Shown here piece by piece: positions 1-13,363 of a stretch of DNA of 64,000 bases; the first letter of the stretch is position 1; each line of letters starts with the position of its first letter. The stretch is from NCBI GenBank assembly GCA_023014335.1, contig JAECYW010000017.1, positions 372,001 through 436,000 of the forward strand. The letters are read 5' to 3'. Made by a program: the position numbers and the translations under genes. The DNA comes from Galerina marginata (taxonomy: Eukaryota; Basidiomycota; Agaricomycetes; Agaricales; Galerinaceae). The notes under the pieces are model-generated. The model did no database searches. It had not been told where the DNA came from and worked only from the letters and a program-made list of their open reading frames with translations.

Positions 1-3433
<3,433 letters not shown>

Positions 3434-4682
3434 GTGCGCAGCAAAGTAAGGTATGAGAAGCTGGGGTCACTGGGACGAGATCGGGTCCAATGTGCCCAGA
3501 ATACAGAGAATTTGGGAGGTTATAGAACCTGGACCAAAAGCCAGATGACCAGAGAAATAAAAGAGTTGGCAGAGTCGATAAAGACCTGTCTAACTTGTCT
3601 TCCCTGCCTCTAAACCGCTTCTGATCCACGTCGGTGTTTGGTTGCAACCCCTGCACCAAACTGCGTTCCGAAGGCTGTGGTTGCCCATCATCTCAGGCTT
3701 GGTTTCACCCCAGTCTGCGAAAAAGCAGCTATAATTAACGGGTTGGAAAGACTTGCCTTCTTGTTTATTTCTTTTCACTCACGGTCGCCTGGAGTCTGGA
3801 TATATTCTGATATATTCCGTTGGAAGCGCGCCAGAACTTCGCTCATCTGATCTGATATTCATTTAATTGGACGAACCCCCGGTACCAAGCAAGAACTACT
3901 TTCTTTAATATTCCTTCTTTCTGGATCATAACAGTTAGCGAGGCAATTATACGTTGTCACTCAAGGATTCAATCAACCCACTACAATCTCTTTACCTCCA
4001 ATCCGTTTACACGACTTGGTACCGAGAGTCGTGGCATGGTCATATGGATTCAAGTTGCTCTTGTCTGTCCGAGGAAGCTGCTTCTCAAGACATTCGGACT
4101 TGAGGGATAATATTGCATCTGTAAGGAAGGTGGATCAGGCGACCTGAAGAACTTGATGGCACACGACCGGGCATGGCGTTCTATATTACGGGGCAGTGCA
4201 ATAGGATGAGAACGCGAGGTCGACAATAAACCGCCCAGGAACGAACAAGCGGACTGCGTCATCACTTTCTAGGAATCGATGAAATATTATTCCGTTTTAC
4301 GATTTCAAGATCCCAACTACTGAAAGGGTTGTAGTCGTTTGCCCTACGACCATGTGAGCCTTAAAGCCCTAAAACTTTCACTTAAGAACCTGATTGTAGC
4401 CACCGGCACTGCGCTTTTTCGACCCCCCGACGCTAGTTCTCGCCACGTGGGGCGAATACGGCGGTATCTTGAGTCAAATTTTTCAAAATAGACGCCCAAG
4501 GATGACTATAATATTCGGACCCAGCGGCCCTGGCCAGGAGTTCCTCCGGTTGTGAGAGGCATGGCGCACAGCCATCTTCGGAATATATGGGCTGGGGGTA
4601 CAAATACGTCAAGATATCTATAAAACGCTAGCCTCCAGAATTTGGACAGGCGATCCATCATCCCCCCTTCAAGTTCTTCCCC
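3434..4682. other. Intergenic, no supported gene
   Basis: Divergent promoter region between the PMR1-type gene and the small membrane-protein gene. Short open frames here show no exon structure or recognisable motif. Confidence 0.5.
4619..4625 (+). promoter_or_regulatory. TATA box of the small membrane-protein gene
   Basis: TATAAAA lies 64 bp before the ATG at 4683, a normal position for a fungal core promoter. It is not conserved as a TATA box in the downstream paralogue. Confidence 0.5.
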
Positions 4683-5810
4683 ATGGCATCCTTGACTGAG
4701 AGAAAGAGTATCGGACTGCTCACCGTCACTCGAAGAGCCACCTCAGAGGACGATCAGTCTTCCTCCTCACTGCCACTTCTCACATCTTTTGATCCATCAA
4801 GCCCAATCAACACAGACGGCAAGTGACAAGAGTGCTCAGAATATCGCTTGGACCCCTCATACTTGAATCAATAGACCGCGCCATTGCTCTGGAGGAAGAA
4901 AAGGTCATGAGGCGACTCGTTGACTCCTGGATGGACAGACTGCAGTTAATCAGCGTCCTTGTAAGCCTCCATCCCTAGCATTTTCCAGTCGTCTGACCAG
5001 TGGCTGAAAACTACATATCCGTTTATTTTTAGGCCATTTTCTTCGCTTCCACTGAAGCCACCTTGCTCAGCATCACGGTTCCGGCTCAAGGATCTGACGA
5101 CTCAAACCTGTCATTGACAGCCCAAGCCGCCAACGCCGGCTTGACTGGCGGGCTTGTCTTGCACATCCTCGCAGGTAAGTCTCAGCGCCAATACATACTC
5201 TTATCATCAGGTGGAATTGACGGCCCATCCCTTTCCTTCCCATTAGCATTCATCTCCTTCATCGGGGGATTCTTCCTTATTCGCTACAAGATAAAATGGG
5301 CCAGAGTCGAGCGCAACACCATCATGAAGAAGCGGCAATCCCATATAGGCAGCAGCAGCGAATCTGTGTTCCAGATGTCGCCAATTGAGCGCGACCTAGA
5401 ACGTGGAGGAACGCCGACCACCCCTACGAAGCACCGTCCGGAAGGAAGTTGGGAATCCATGCTCCCTAGCCCAACCCAATCAGACTCCAGGCGTCGTAGA
5501 AAGTCGGCCTGGGTGCCCCCCTGAATACCCTGCCCTGTGCTGCTCCTTTCTCGACTTCCGCTCAAAGAGAGTCTACCCACCCACCAGGACGGACCCGCTT
5601 CCCACTAAACTTCTTGGCAGATTTCACTTCCTATGTGTGGTGCTTACATTGCTAGGCTTCATCTTTACTCTCATAGGGATCGTGTGCAACACGTGGGAGC
5701 GACTTCCACATGTCGTTGGCGTCGTTTGCACCATCACTATTTTCGTCACCTTGATCATTGTTATTTCCATACTAATCTTTCCCGACACAGGCTCGGAGGA
5801 GCCCAAGTAA
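4683..5810 (+). CDS. Small multispanning membrane protein, function unknown
   Basis: The start MASLTERKS at 4683 opens a Ser-rich cytosolic N-terminus. A good GC-AG donor (G|GCAAGT near 4819) links to DRAIALEEEKVMRRLVDSW, then to AIFFASTEATLLS (helix 1), GLTGGLVLHILA (helix 2) and AFISFIGGFFLIRYKIKW (helix 3), with introns at about 4961-5032 and 5174-5246. A charged linker follows (SPIERDLERG). The frame reaches a stop at 5524, but a further exon after the acceptor near 5619 encodes two more helices (LCVVLTLLGFIFTLIGIV and TIFVTLIIVISILIF) and stops at 5810. The tandem copy has the same block, so it is probably spliced in. The donor for that last intron is uncertain (weak candidates near 5503). 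I do not recognise the function; the family looks fungus-specific. Confidence 0.65.
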
Positions 5811-6898
5811 CTCGAATTGTTCCACAAATCACAAGGTCTTATAGTAATATTCCTAGATAGTTTCCACTTACGCGGAGTCAATATAGAATCACTAATTTTT
5901 GTAATTAATTAGAAATAAGCGCCCGTACCTATCTACTACTCGAGTGGTGACCGAGATAAATTTCAGGCAGTCTTGCCAACAAATTTCGCTCTAGAAGTAT
6001 AATCCAGCCATACGCATGACTCTCGCTGTCATTGGAAGATGTCGTTCTTGATTGTCCTCATGATTATCATTCCAAAAGAATAAGCGTTATGCAGCTTTGA
6101 CTGATCATCAATGTCCGACTTGCCTCGCTTGGCGGCAAAACGGAACGCCAACTCAGCTCCAAGACCCTCTCGTAACTTTCGCTCTAGTCAAGCTAAAATT
6201 CCGAATTTCAAACATTGGCGGGCTGCAGAGGCGGTGTTTCGATTCAGATTTCACCTCGGTCTGGCTGAATTTACGTACAACCCAAGACTTCCTGCAAAAG
6301 CGGATTATACAAGGCTTCCTTGTTCATTGGCAGTAGCCCTTTCGGATGTGCCGCACAGATACCTTCGGCATGATATACGGAAATGGCCGTGCATAGCCGA
6401 TGTATAGGATGATTAATCAAGATGATTGATCAACTCTTTCTCCCCACTTTCATCTTTCTGTATCCCGGCGCGGCAGGTGCATAATTGATCTAATTAGCCA
6501 AGCAGCTACTCGACTATTACAAAACGTCTCAGTTTTTCTTCGGTAACTGGCCCTGATTTATCTCCAGGAAATGGCGAGGTATTATCGCCCTGCAGCTTGG
6601 CTGGTTCTCTCGGTCCCGACAACATTGGCCTCTTGTGGACACGAGGTAGGCACAAGTTATCAAAATAGCTGCCCGAGTATACGATAAGTTAATAACACGA
6701 CGACGCACACACTCGGCTGCTGCCTGCGGTTCGGTCACAGCGGCTTTCGGCGTGTAAGGATTTGAATCATCTTGGTACAACCGTCGACTTGGAGGATACA
6801 AATACGCCAAGTTTTATTGGCACCAGTATATAGTCTCTATACCAGTTCCAAAATTCAGTGAGGTCCCAAGCCCAAAATTGTTCTTTCGTTTTCTTACC
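5811..6898. other. Intergenic, no supported gene
   Basis: Lies between the two tandem membrane-protein copies. Two short overlapping frames at 6097-6407 lack family features and splice structure. I see nothing else here. Confidence 0.5.
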
Positions 6899-7849
6899 AT
6901 GCCGTCTTTGAACGAGAAAGGCAGCTCTGGACCACTTACTGCCTACTGGCGAAGCCGACGGGTCCTCTTCGGCGCCATCACTACTACTAGCTACACAGAA
7001 TACCAATGGCAAGTGGTGACCGCTTAATAATATCCGGGCTCGCAGCAAAGAATACTTACATTCAAACAGATGCCATGATCGCTCAGGAAGAAGGAAGAGT
7101 TATGAGACAACTCGTGGAGTCCTGGATGGACAAGCTGCAATTGATCAGCGTTTTAGTGAGGCTTCCTTTTGTTCCTTGATGGGAGGCAGCTGATATGTGG
7201 TATCCACCTTTTTCAGGCCATCTTCTTCGCTTCTACTGAAGCTACGCTGCTTAGCATCACATTGCCAATGCCAGGAGAGGCAGACCCGCATTTATCATTA
7301 AGTGCCAACGTAGGGATTGACTGGTGGACTTGTGTTGCATATTCTTGCAGGTGCGTCCCTCGGGCTTAAACATGTTTTAACTGTTAGGATGAACCTAACA
7401 CTCCGCCATGTTCTTAGCCTTTATCTCTTCCCTTGGAGGATTCTTCCTGATTCAGTGCAAGTTAAAGTGGGCCAGCGTAGAGCGCAAAACCATCTTGAAA
7501 AATCGACATCCCAATAAAAATAGTAGTCACTCGACAGTCCAGATTTCTCCAATCGAGCGTGATATAGAGCAAGGGGTCCTGCCTACTACCCTACCAAGGC
7601 GTTGTTCACTGGCAGTCTCGCTATCTCATCCCCTTCCTACGAAAACTCCTGGTTAGATTTCACTTTTTATGCATGGGGCTCACATTACTGGGCTTCATTT
7701 TTACGCTCGTGGGGATTGTTTGTAACGCATGGGAGCGCCTTCCCCGTGTTGTTAGCATGGTTTGCACAATCGTCATTTCCATAACTTTACTTATCATACT
7801 TTCAATACTGGTATTTCCTGACACAAAATCAGAGGAGAGGTCCAATTAA
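6899..7849 (+). pseudogene. Frameshifted tandem paralogue of the 4683-5810 membrane protein
   Basis: It matches the upstream gene exon by exon: MPSLNEKGSSGPLT start, the GC-AG donor after the Ser/Leu stretch, VMRQLVESWMDKLQLISVL, AIFFASTEATLLSIT, GLTGGLVLHILA, AFISSLGGFFLIQ, SPIERDIEQG and the final two helices ending in FPDTKSEERSN with a stop at 7849. Two frame breaks are visible. One is in exon 1 near 6945-6955, where the start frame runs to a stop at about 7026 while the homologous frame is shifted. The other is near 7311-7317, where GGGATTG replaces the six-base GGCTTG of the intact copy (one extra base). A functional product would need both corrected, so I call it a decayed duplicate; sequence error is the alternative. 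Confidence 0.6.
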
Positions 7850-8425
7850 CTCAAATATAAACGATCTGTAATATTTATAAACAATGCAATGGCGGTAGAG
7901 TCACTAATCATGTGTATTTAAATAGGCGCCCATAACCAGCTGAAGTGAATTTCACGGTACCACGAACTCTGAGGGTGCAAACCTTTTCTTACCAACAACA
8001 CTAATAGAGGTGTGGTCTTCCAAGAGCTATGGGCATTCATGACACGGAATTGTAGAAACCTGTCTACATAAGTATGTCAGTGGGGGGAAGTAATATGTGG
8101 CGGTCCTCGAGGGAGTCATCTTCCCGGCCGACGAACAAGCGCCCCGAGGTCAATTATCGGAGGCCCGAACGGCAACCAGATAACTGGCAATCCATCAAAA
8201 TACTCCATCCCGTGCATGCGCAAGCGGAATTTGTTCACCCAAATTCAAAAAGGGCGGTTCTTCTCGTCCAACGGGCCGGTTCCAGCGGACCGTCATCCCG
8301 GATTAGATTGCCAGCGACTCTCCTATAAAGCCAGCTGTTCAGAACCATGCCTGATCGTTTGCCCGACAGCCCCATCTTACACCCCAGTGTCCAAAGCATC
8401 TATCTATCTACTTTATTTGTTCATT
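7850..8425. other. Intergenic with promoter of the aldo/keto reductase
   Basis: Short frames at 8074-8571 are shadows. The only site I can support is a TATAAAG at 8324-8330, about 100 bp before the reductase start codon. Confidence 0.45.
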
Positions 8426-9742
8426 ATGTCTTTCGGAAAGACCATCACCCTCTCCGACGGTTCGAAAATCCCCCAAGTCGGTCTCGGTACGTGGATGTCG
8501 AAGCCGAAGGAGGTCGAGAACGCTGTGAGTCATTAACCTTCGTCAAATTGACAGCGTTTACTAATATATAGCGGGATAAAGGTTGAGATTGCTGTGAAAA
8601 ATGGGTATCGCCACCTCGATCTTGCGATGGTGTATCGGAACCAGGATGAAGTTGGAGCGGCGCTCAAGAAGCTCATCCCGAAAGTCGTGAAGCGTGAAGA
8701 GTTGTTCATCACCTCGAAGTTGTGGAACTCTGCCCATCAACCCCAAGAGGTCGAGAAGGAACTTGACGAAACGCTCGCGCAGTTGGGTATCGACTACGTG
8801 GATCTGTATCGTACGTCATGTGTTTTTACGGGCGATTGTGGCGCACTTACCTGAAAGGGAGTGTAGTTATTCACTGGCCCATTGCATTTGCTCCTGGAAG
8901 AGGGCTCTTCCCTCCTCACCCAACTCTAGAGGGTCAAGTAGAGATCGACAACGTAACGACGCTGGTCGACACCTGGAAGGCAATGATCAAACTCCCGAAA
9001 TCAAAGGTAATAATCACCCAGAGTTGAGAGGCGTTGAACGACGATCTGAATTTCTGTTCTGGTCTAGGTTAAGACTATCGGGGTGTCTAACTTTAGGGTA
9101 GAGGACCTTGAGGGAATTATTAAGTCCACTGGCGTTGTTCCGGTAAGCGTAGCAATTGGAAACCAATAATCAGGATAGAAATGTTGACGTGTGCGCACAG
9201 GTCGTTAATCAGATCGAAGCTCACCCGCTCCTTCCGCAAGACGACCTCGTTGCATACTGCAAGGAGAAGAATATTCATATTACGGCTTACAGCCCCCTCG
9301 GAAACAACGGTAAGGTTCGATACTGCTTGATATCCTCGAGGTATATTGACTCCGTTAATAGTGGTCGGGAGGCCCAAGTTGACAGACCATGCAGTTGTGA
9401 TCGAAATCGCGAAGAAATTGAACGCGACACCTGCCCAAGTTCTTGTTGCTTGGGGTGCCCATAGAGGATATTCCGTCATTCCCAAGAGCGTCCAAGAAGA
9501 CCGCATCGTGTCAAACTTCAAACAGGTCGAGCTCAGCCAGGCAGATTACGAGAAAGTCACAGCGATCGTAGAGGGCAATCGCACTCGGTGAGGATTATCC
9601 TTAAATTTTCTCCATCACATACTAACACATGTGGTAATGCAGATTCAACATTCCATTGACCACCAACAAACCTGTGTGGGACATCAACCTTTTCGACGAG
9701 CCTGAGGAAAAGAGTGCGACTTACGGTATCAACATCCAGTAA
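8426..9742 (+). CDS. Aldo/keto reductase, NADPH-dependent
   Basis: A (beta/alpha)8-barrel oxidoreductase that reduces aldehydes and ketones with NADPH. The ATG at 8426 gives [23 protein letters not shown], the normal start of the family. The catalytic tetrad is complete: Asp and Tyr in [15 protein letters not shown], Lys in FITSKLWN, His in [18 protein letters not shown] and [17 protein letters not shown] follow, then the cofactor-binding [10 protein letters not shown] near the C-terminus. About six short introns split it (for example 8525-8581, 8811-8865 and 9311-9360), and the last exon ends in ATYGINIQ with the stop at 9740-9742. Length is about 320 residues, typical for the AKR superfamily. 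The physiological substrate cannot be told from sequence. Confidence 0.9.
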
Positions 9743-9899
9743 AATTAGCCATATGTCTGGAACTGGCGTCCTCGAACTCACAAGATTAAGGGATCCTGTA
9801 TATTTTTGAGTAAAAGATAGGTGTCGATTACAATTAGCTTGTAGGAACGGCGACGAAAGTAGTGTAAACAAGAGCAAATGGTCCGTGCGCACGAGGCAG

Positions 9900-9907
9900 T
9901 ATAAAAG
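9900..9907 (+). promoter_or_regulatory. TATA box of U1 candidate, copy 1
   Basis: TATAAAAG begins exactly 33 bp before the predicted RNA 5' end at 9933, as expected for a Pol II-type fungal snRNA promoter. Copy 2 has the same spacing. Confidence 0.6.
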
Positions 9908-9932
9908 CGAGCTTTGCTGAAATGAACAACTC

Positions 9933-10105
9933 ATACTTACCTTGATGGCATAAGCCCCTTCAACTACCTGGGTTTGTGGGCCATGGAAATCCCCCATAGC
10001 ACGGCGACCTTGTCCTCAGGGGGTGTTTGTGGCTTGTATGGGCTCAGGCTCATGCACCGTCTCAATATTTTCCAGTCCTGCTTCGGCCACTCTGGCTGGG
10101 CAGGC
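9933..10105 (+). ncRNA. Probable U1 spliceosomal snRNA, copy 1
   Basis: The predicted RNA starts with ATACTTACCTTG, the invariant U1 5' end, which is the exact complement of a consensus 5' splice site. A TATA box sits at -33. An internal closing stem can be drawn between ATAAGCC (about 9951-9957) and GGCTTGT further on. A long hairpin has arms AAATCCCCC and GGGGGTGTTT. An Sm-like site AATATTTTC lies at 10064-10072, followed by a terminal hairpin (CCAGTC pairing with GGCTGG) and a T-run. Length of about 173 nt suits a U1. Weak point: I could not find the classic U1-70K loop (GATCACGAAG-like), so the assignment rests on the 5' end, promoter spacing, Sm site and duplication. The open frame read through it is a by-product. 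Confidence 0.62.
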
Positions 10106-10151
10106 TCTCTTTTTTGTCTTTCCTTCGGCCTAACCCTAACCTTATGGCACA

Positions 10152-10935
10152 AATAATATATGTACTTCCATTTGTAGCCATTGAATTCCTGAATGAGCCG
10201 TTTTCAATAAACTCTGGTCGAACTCTCCGTCGAACCTAGTCAAGCCCTAGGCTCGTAACCATGTATCGAATGAGGGAGGATGGAAAGTGTTCGATTCTCC
10301 TCTCCATCCTCTCCTCATTCTCTGAATGGTTACCGGTCTAGTCAAGCCCATGTCTCCCTATCAATCAAGAAATAAATTCTTAGACCATTGGTAGAAAAAA
10401 AATAGCATACTTTTCATCACAAACTGACTGGTAAACTACGAAACCTGTGACCTCTACTCTATCAACATAACTACCTATCAAATACATTGCCGAGTGGCAC
10501 TGTCCCTTTTATAGTCTTTTCGAATGGTTGTAGACTAAGATAGTTATAATTTACAAAAGATACAAGGAGAGCACCTTGAAGAAAACTGTCCTACATGGGT
10601 TGTAACAAAGGAATTCAACAATGTCTCGCTACGGGGGAAAGTGATTCGAAAGGACAACAGTGCCCGAAACTGGTAGTACAACAACAAATCTGTGTAGGCA
10701 AGTGATAACGACAAGATGGGATGAATAGCGAATACAAGGACATGGGTAAATGGGTTGATGGATATCTGGAATGCGGATTGAAGATCGGTAAATGGGTAAG
10801 AGCATAATGTGTATCGTGGGTCGTTAGTCGGAGGGTATAAGATACTAGTTAGAACAATGCAGACGAATAGATGGAAATAGATGACTATGACATCAAGACG
10901 AATGGAGTTTTGAGAGCTGAAGATCCAGTAGGTCC
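10152..10935. other. Intergenic, contains a long imperfect hairpin
   Basis: No gene is supportable. It contains an imperfect palindrome at 10255-10333 (listed separately) and A-rich sequence at about 10390-10400, and lies downstream of the minus-strand receptor-like gene. Confidence 0.5.
10255..10333. repeat. Imperfect inverted repeat (about 35 bp arms)
   Basis: The left arm begins GTAACCATGTATCGAATGAG and the right arm ends CTCATTCTCTGAATGGTTAC; they pair apart from a few mismatches around a short loop near 10290. A 12-base direct repeat, CTAGTCAAGCCC, lies on each side (about 10237 and 10339). It could be a 3' hairpin or a remnant insertion; the sequence alone does not decide. Confidence 0.6.
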
Positions 10936-13363
10936 TCAGACACTTTGTAGGGGTGGATGTGGCGGCAATCGATCGTCGTGAGGGGTATCTAGTAGATCAA
11001 TGGGGGAGGTAAAGTTAATCACCTGTAAGAGTGTCAGAAAAAAAGTTCATCAGTCATTCCAATGAAAGTAACATCCGAGAGTCAAGTGGACTCACATATG
11101 GATGTAACTGTGAAGGGGTAACCGAATGTTCACGGTCACTTGATCTATGACCTTCCTCCGAGGCGGGAACGCTGCCAGGAATAGTGGCAACAACAGTCCC
11201 GTGGCGGTTGTGCAGGAGCGGGCCGTCCGAATGACGCCGCCTAGCTGAGGAAGGAAAGTCGTCCTGACCTTCCCAGACTGTGTCGTCTGACTTTCCGCCA
11301 GACGTGGGTCTGGACATGGCTGTGTGCGAGCTATTCTGCCGCGGCGCCATGGCAATGGTTATGCACCGTCGATGGCGACGCAGGCATCACGATGCTCTCC
11401 GCGTCTGAATCGTACCCAGGCGAGGTCTCACTCTCGGTGGACCGTCGGGGATGCCCAGCTTGCGAGTCAGTATTATGCGGTACAGGGTACCCGTGAGGAG
11501 TTGGCGGCTCGTTGGGATAGCGAAATGCGCTCATCCGCGTACCCGAGGTGGGGCTAGCAGGAACAAACGCTTTTGGTGTCGATGGCCCACGCTCACGCGT
11601 GTAGTAGTCTGGCAGCGGCGACGTCGCGGCTGTCGGTTTGGCAGAATTGCTGGGTGATATAATTTTGGCTTTGTAACCAGATTCGCGGGTAATGGAGCGG
11701 GGAAAGAAAATCTAGGTGGGGAAACGTTCATTCACCGTTATCCACGGGCAGTGGATTTAGGAGGACGTACAAGAAGTGTGATGGCGGAGGAGATAAAACA
11801 ACCTATCCCTCCCATCATCAAAAGAAAGTCTGACAAAACAAACTTTAGTATTCGGCTAGGTGAAAGAATGTCAGTACATACCCACAGCAAACCTGTCCGG
11901 GCGAAGGTAAAGATGTGTATAATGAAGAGGGGGAAAGCAACTCACTCGTTGCCAATAATGGTGTATGGTGGACACAAAGCGTCGACGGCGATAATAAGGA
12001 GAGGAACGGTAAAGAGAAAGCGAAATACGACACGAATTCTCTGGGGGCGTGCGAGTGACCGTCGAGAAATGAAATGTCAAAACAGGGGCTTTGCTCACAT
12101 TCAGGGAGTAAAATGTCGCAAGTCTAACGACGACATCAGGCTCTGCGCCTCCGTCTTTGACGTATTGGATAAACCCTGGAAATCGAGCCAGAACATAGAG
12201 AAAGCACAGGGTGGTAAAAGTGCCTGCGCTCGCGCCTGCAAGAAAAATCCAAGCCTGTAACTGCACAAGGGTTAGCTACGTGGCCAAATTAATCTGACGG
12301 ATTTTAACACACAGTATCTATGTCTCTTCGCTTCACCAAAGTGGTCAAGGGCATGCCGATGATCGCAATGATACTTCCTAATGACAAAGAGTTTGTGAGC
12401 AGCTGAACCGACTATCCGCAAACGCTCACGACATACCCATGTACCACCCACGAAATTCCAAACTATCAAACCAATCGCGCTTGCCCGGCCCTTGATGCAA
12501 AAGAAACAGCCAAAATGCTAGCTCTATTCGATGGGTTGAGAGGAAGTTCGATAAAGAAGCTGTTGCATTACCTTCAAGATGTGTGACCCTATTTGGTACG
12601 AGATATACGTCAGAGAAGTCGCAAGTTAGTGAGGGGCGGAAAGCCATACAGTTCTAGTGACCATCCGACACTGAGGACAAAATACAAAGGGAGTAGCCGG
12701 TGCCTATGTCGAGTGTCCCAAAGACCCATAGGACGGGGGACGACTGAAGGTATATCAACACGCGATCACGGAATGGTTTTGGGGACGAGTAACGAACTTT
12801 CCCCGTCTGGTGTGACCCAGTATCCTTGAAATCGACATGGTCAGTTGGATGGAGAAGACAGAGAGTAAGGCAACGCACCTTCTTTGAATTTTAAAGCCGT
12901 CATTGCAACACTGAAGACGACCAATAGAGGAAGTGTGGCCACATAAGAGTACCTTTTGGTAGCACATGAGTCGGTGTGAATGCAGCATGCGGGCACTATC
13001 TTCTTGAACATACGTCATTACCCGCTTGAATGCCCCTGGCTGCCTCCCCGAATCCCACTTCAGACATTTAAACCGATCGTAAGACCATAGATGTAGTAAT
13101 AGGAAGACGAGAAACTGGTGAATGTGGGTCATAGTCAGTGGTTGATGATGCGATCGAACGAACGTGCCCCAAACTCACGATACAAGCAAGTATAGCCCAA
13201 AGCAAGTAGGCCGTCGGGGATCCGTTGCTCATGAAAAATAGTACCAAAGCGCTGCTGAAGGAATTGAGAAAGCCAGTTTGATTCAAGGAAAGAGGGAAAG
13301 ACTAGGTTTGACGAAAGTCCAAGAATAATTGAAGTGGCCCTCACTCTCGGCCATTGCCGCCAT
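10936..13363 (-). CDS. Seven-transmembrane receptor-like membrane protein, unknown family
   Basis: A multi-exon minus-strand gene. Helix-forming segments in order: ALVLFFMSNGSPTAYLLWAIL, FLVFLLLHLWSY, YSYVATLPLLVVFSVAM, LLPLYFVLSVGWSLE, ELAFWLFLLHQGPGKRDW, SIIAIIGMPLTTLV, AWIFLAGASAGTFTTLCFL, FLFTVPLLIIAVDAL and DFLLMMGGIGCFISSAITLL. Loops include CLKWDSGRQPGAFKRVMT and a conserved-looking GGAEPDVVVRLATFY. A long Ser/Pro/Thr-rich tail follows, ending PPLQSV with the stop at 10936. Splice junctions keep frame through most exons, including an intron with a GTATGT donor after FKRVMT. The start is uncertain: an ATG at 13363 gives MAAMAESEGHFNYSW, but I could not join it in frame to the first helix. 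The layout (helices plus phosphorylatable tail) suggests a G-protein-coupled-receptor-like role, but I cannot place the family and it is not an obvious Ste3. Confidence 0.68.

Larger units (their letters stand above)
9875..10151 (+). repeat. Direct repeat copy 1 (snRNA cassette)
   Basis: A 277 bp segment repeated almost perfectly at 15176-15453 in the same orientation. It starts just before AATGGTCCGTGCGCACGAGG and ends after CCTTATGGCACA. The copies differ by one base upstream (9919, G versus C in the other copy) and by a few changes in the T-rich tail; the predicted transcript is identical. Outside these borders the sequences are unrelated. Confidence 0.9.

Noticed and set aside
9974..10239. 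Open frames running through the snRNA cassette (same peptide in both copies)
   Set aside because: The identical peptide reflects identical RNA sequence. There are no introns, no family and no conserved start context; the U1-type 5' end and TATA spacing explain the conservation better.
10936..13363. Ste3 pheromone receptor
   Set aside because: The helix layout and loops first suggested it, but the sequence lacks features I associate with Ste3 proteins; kept as unplaced.
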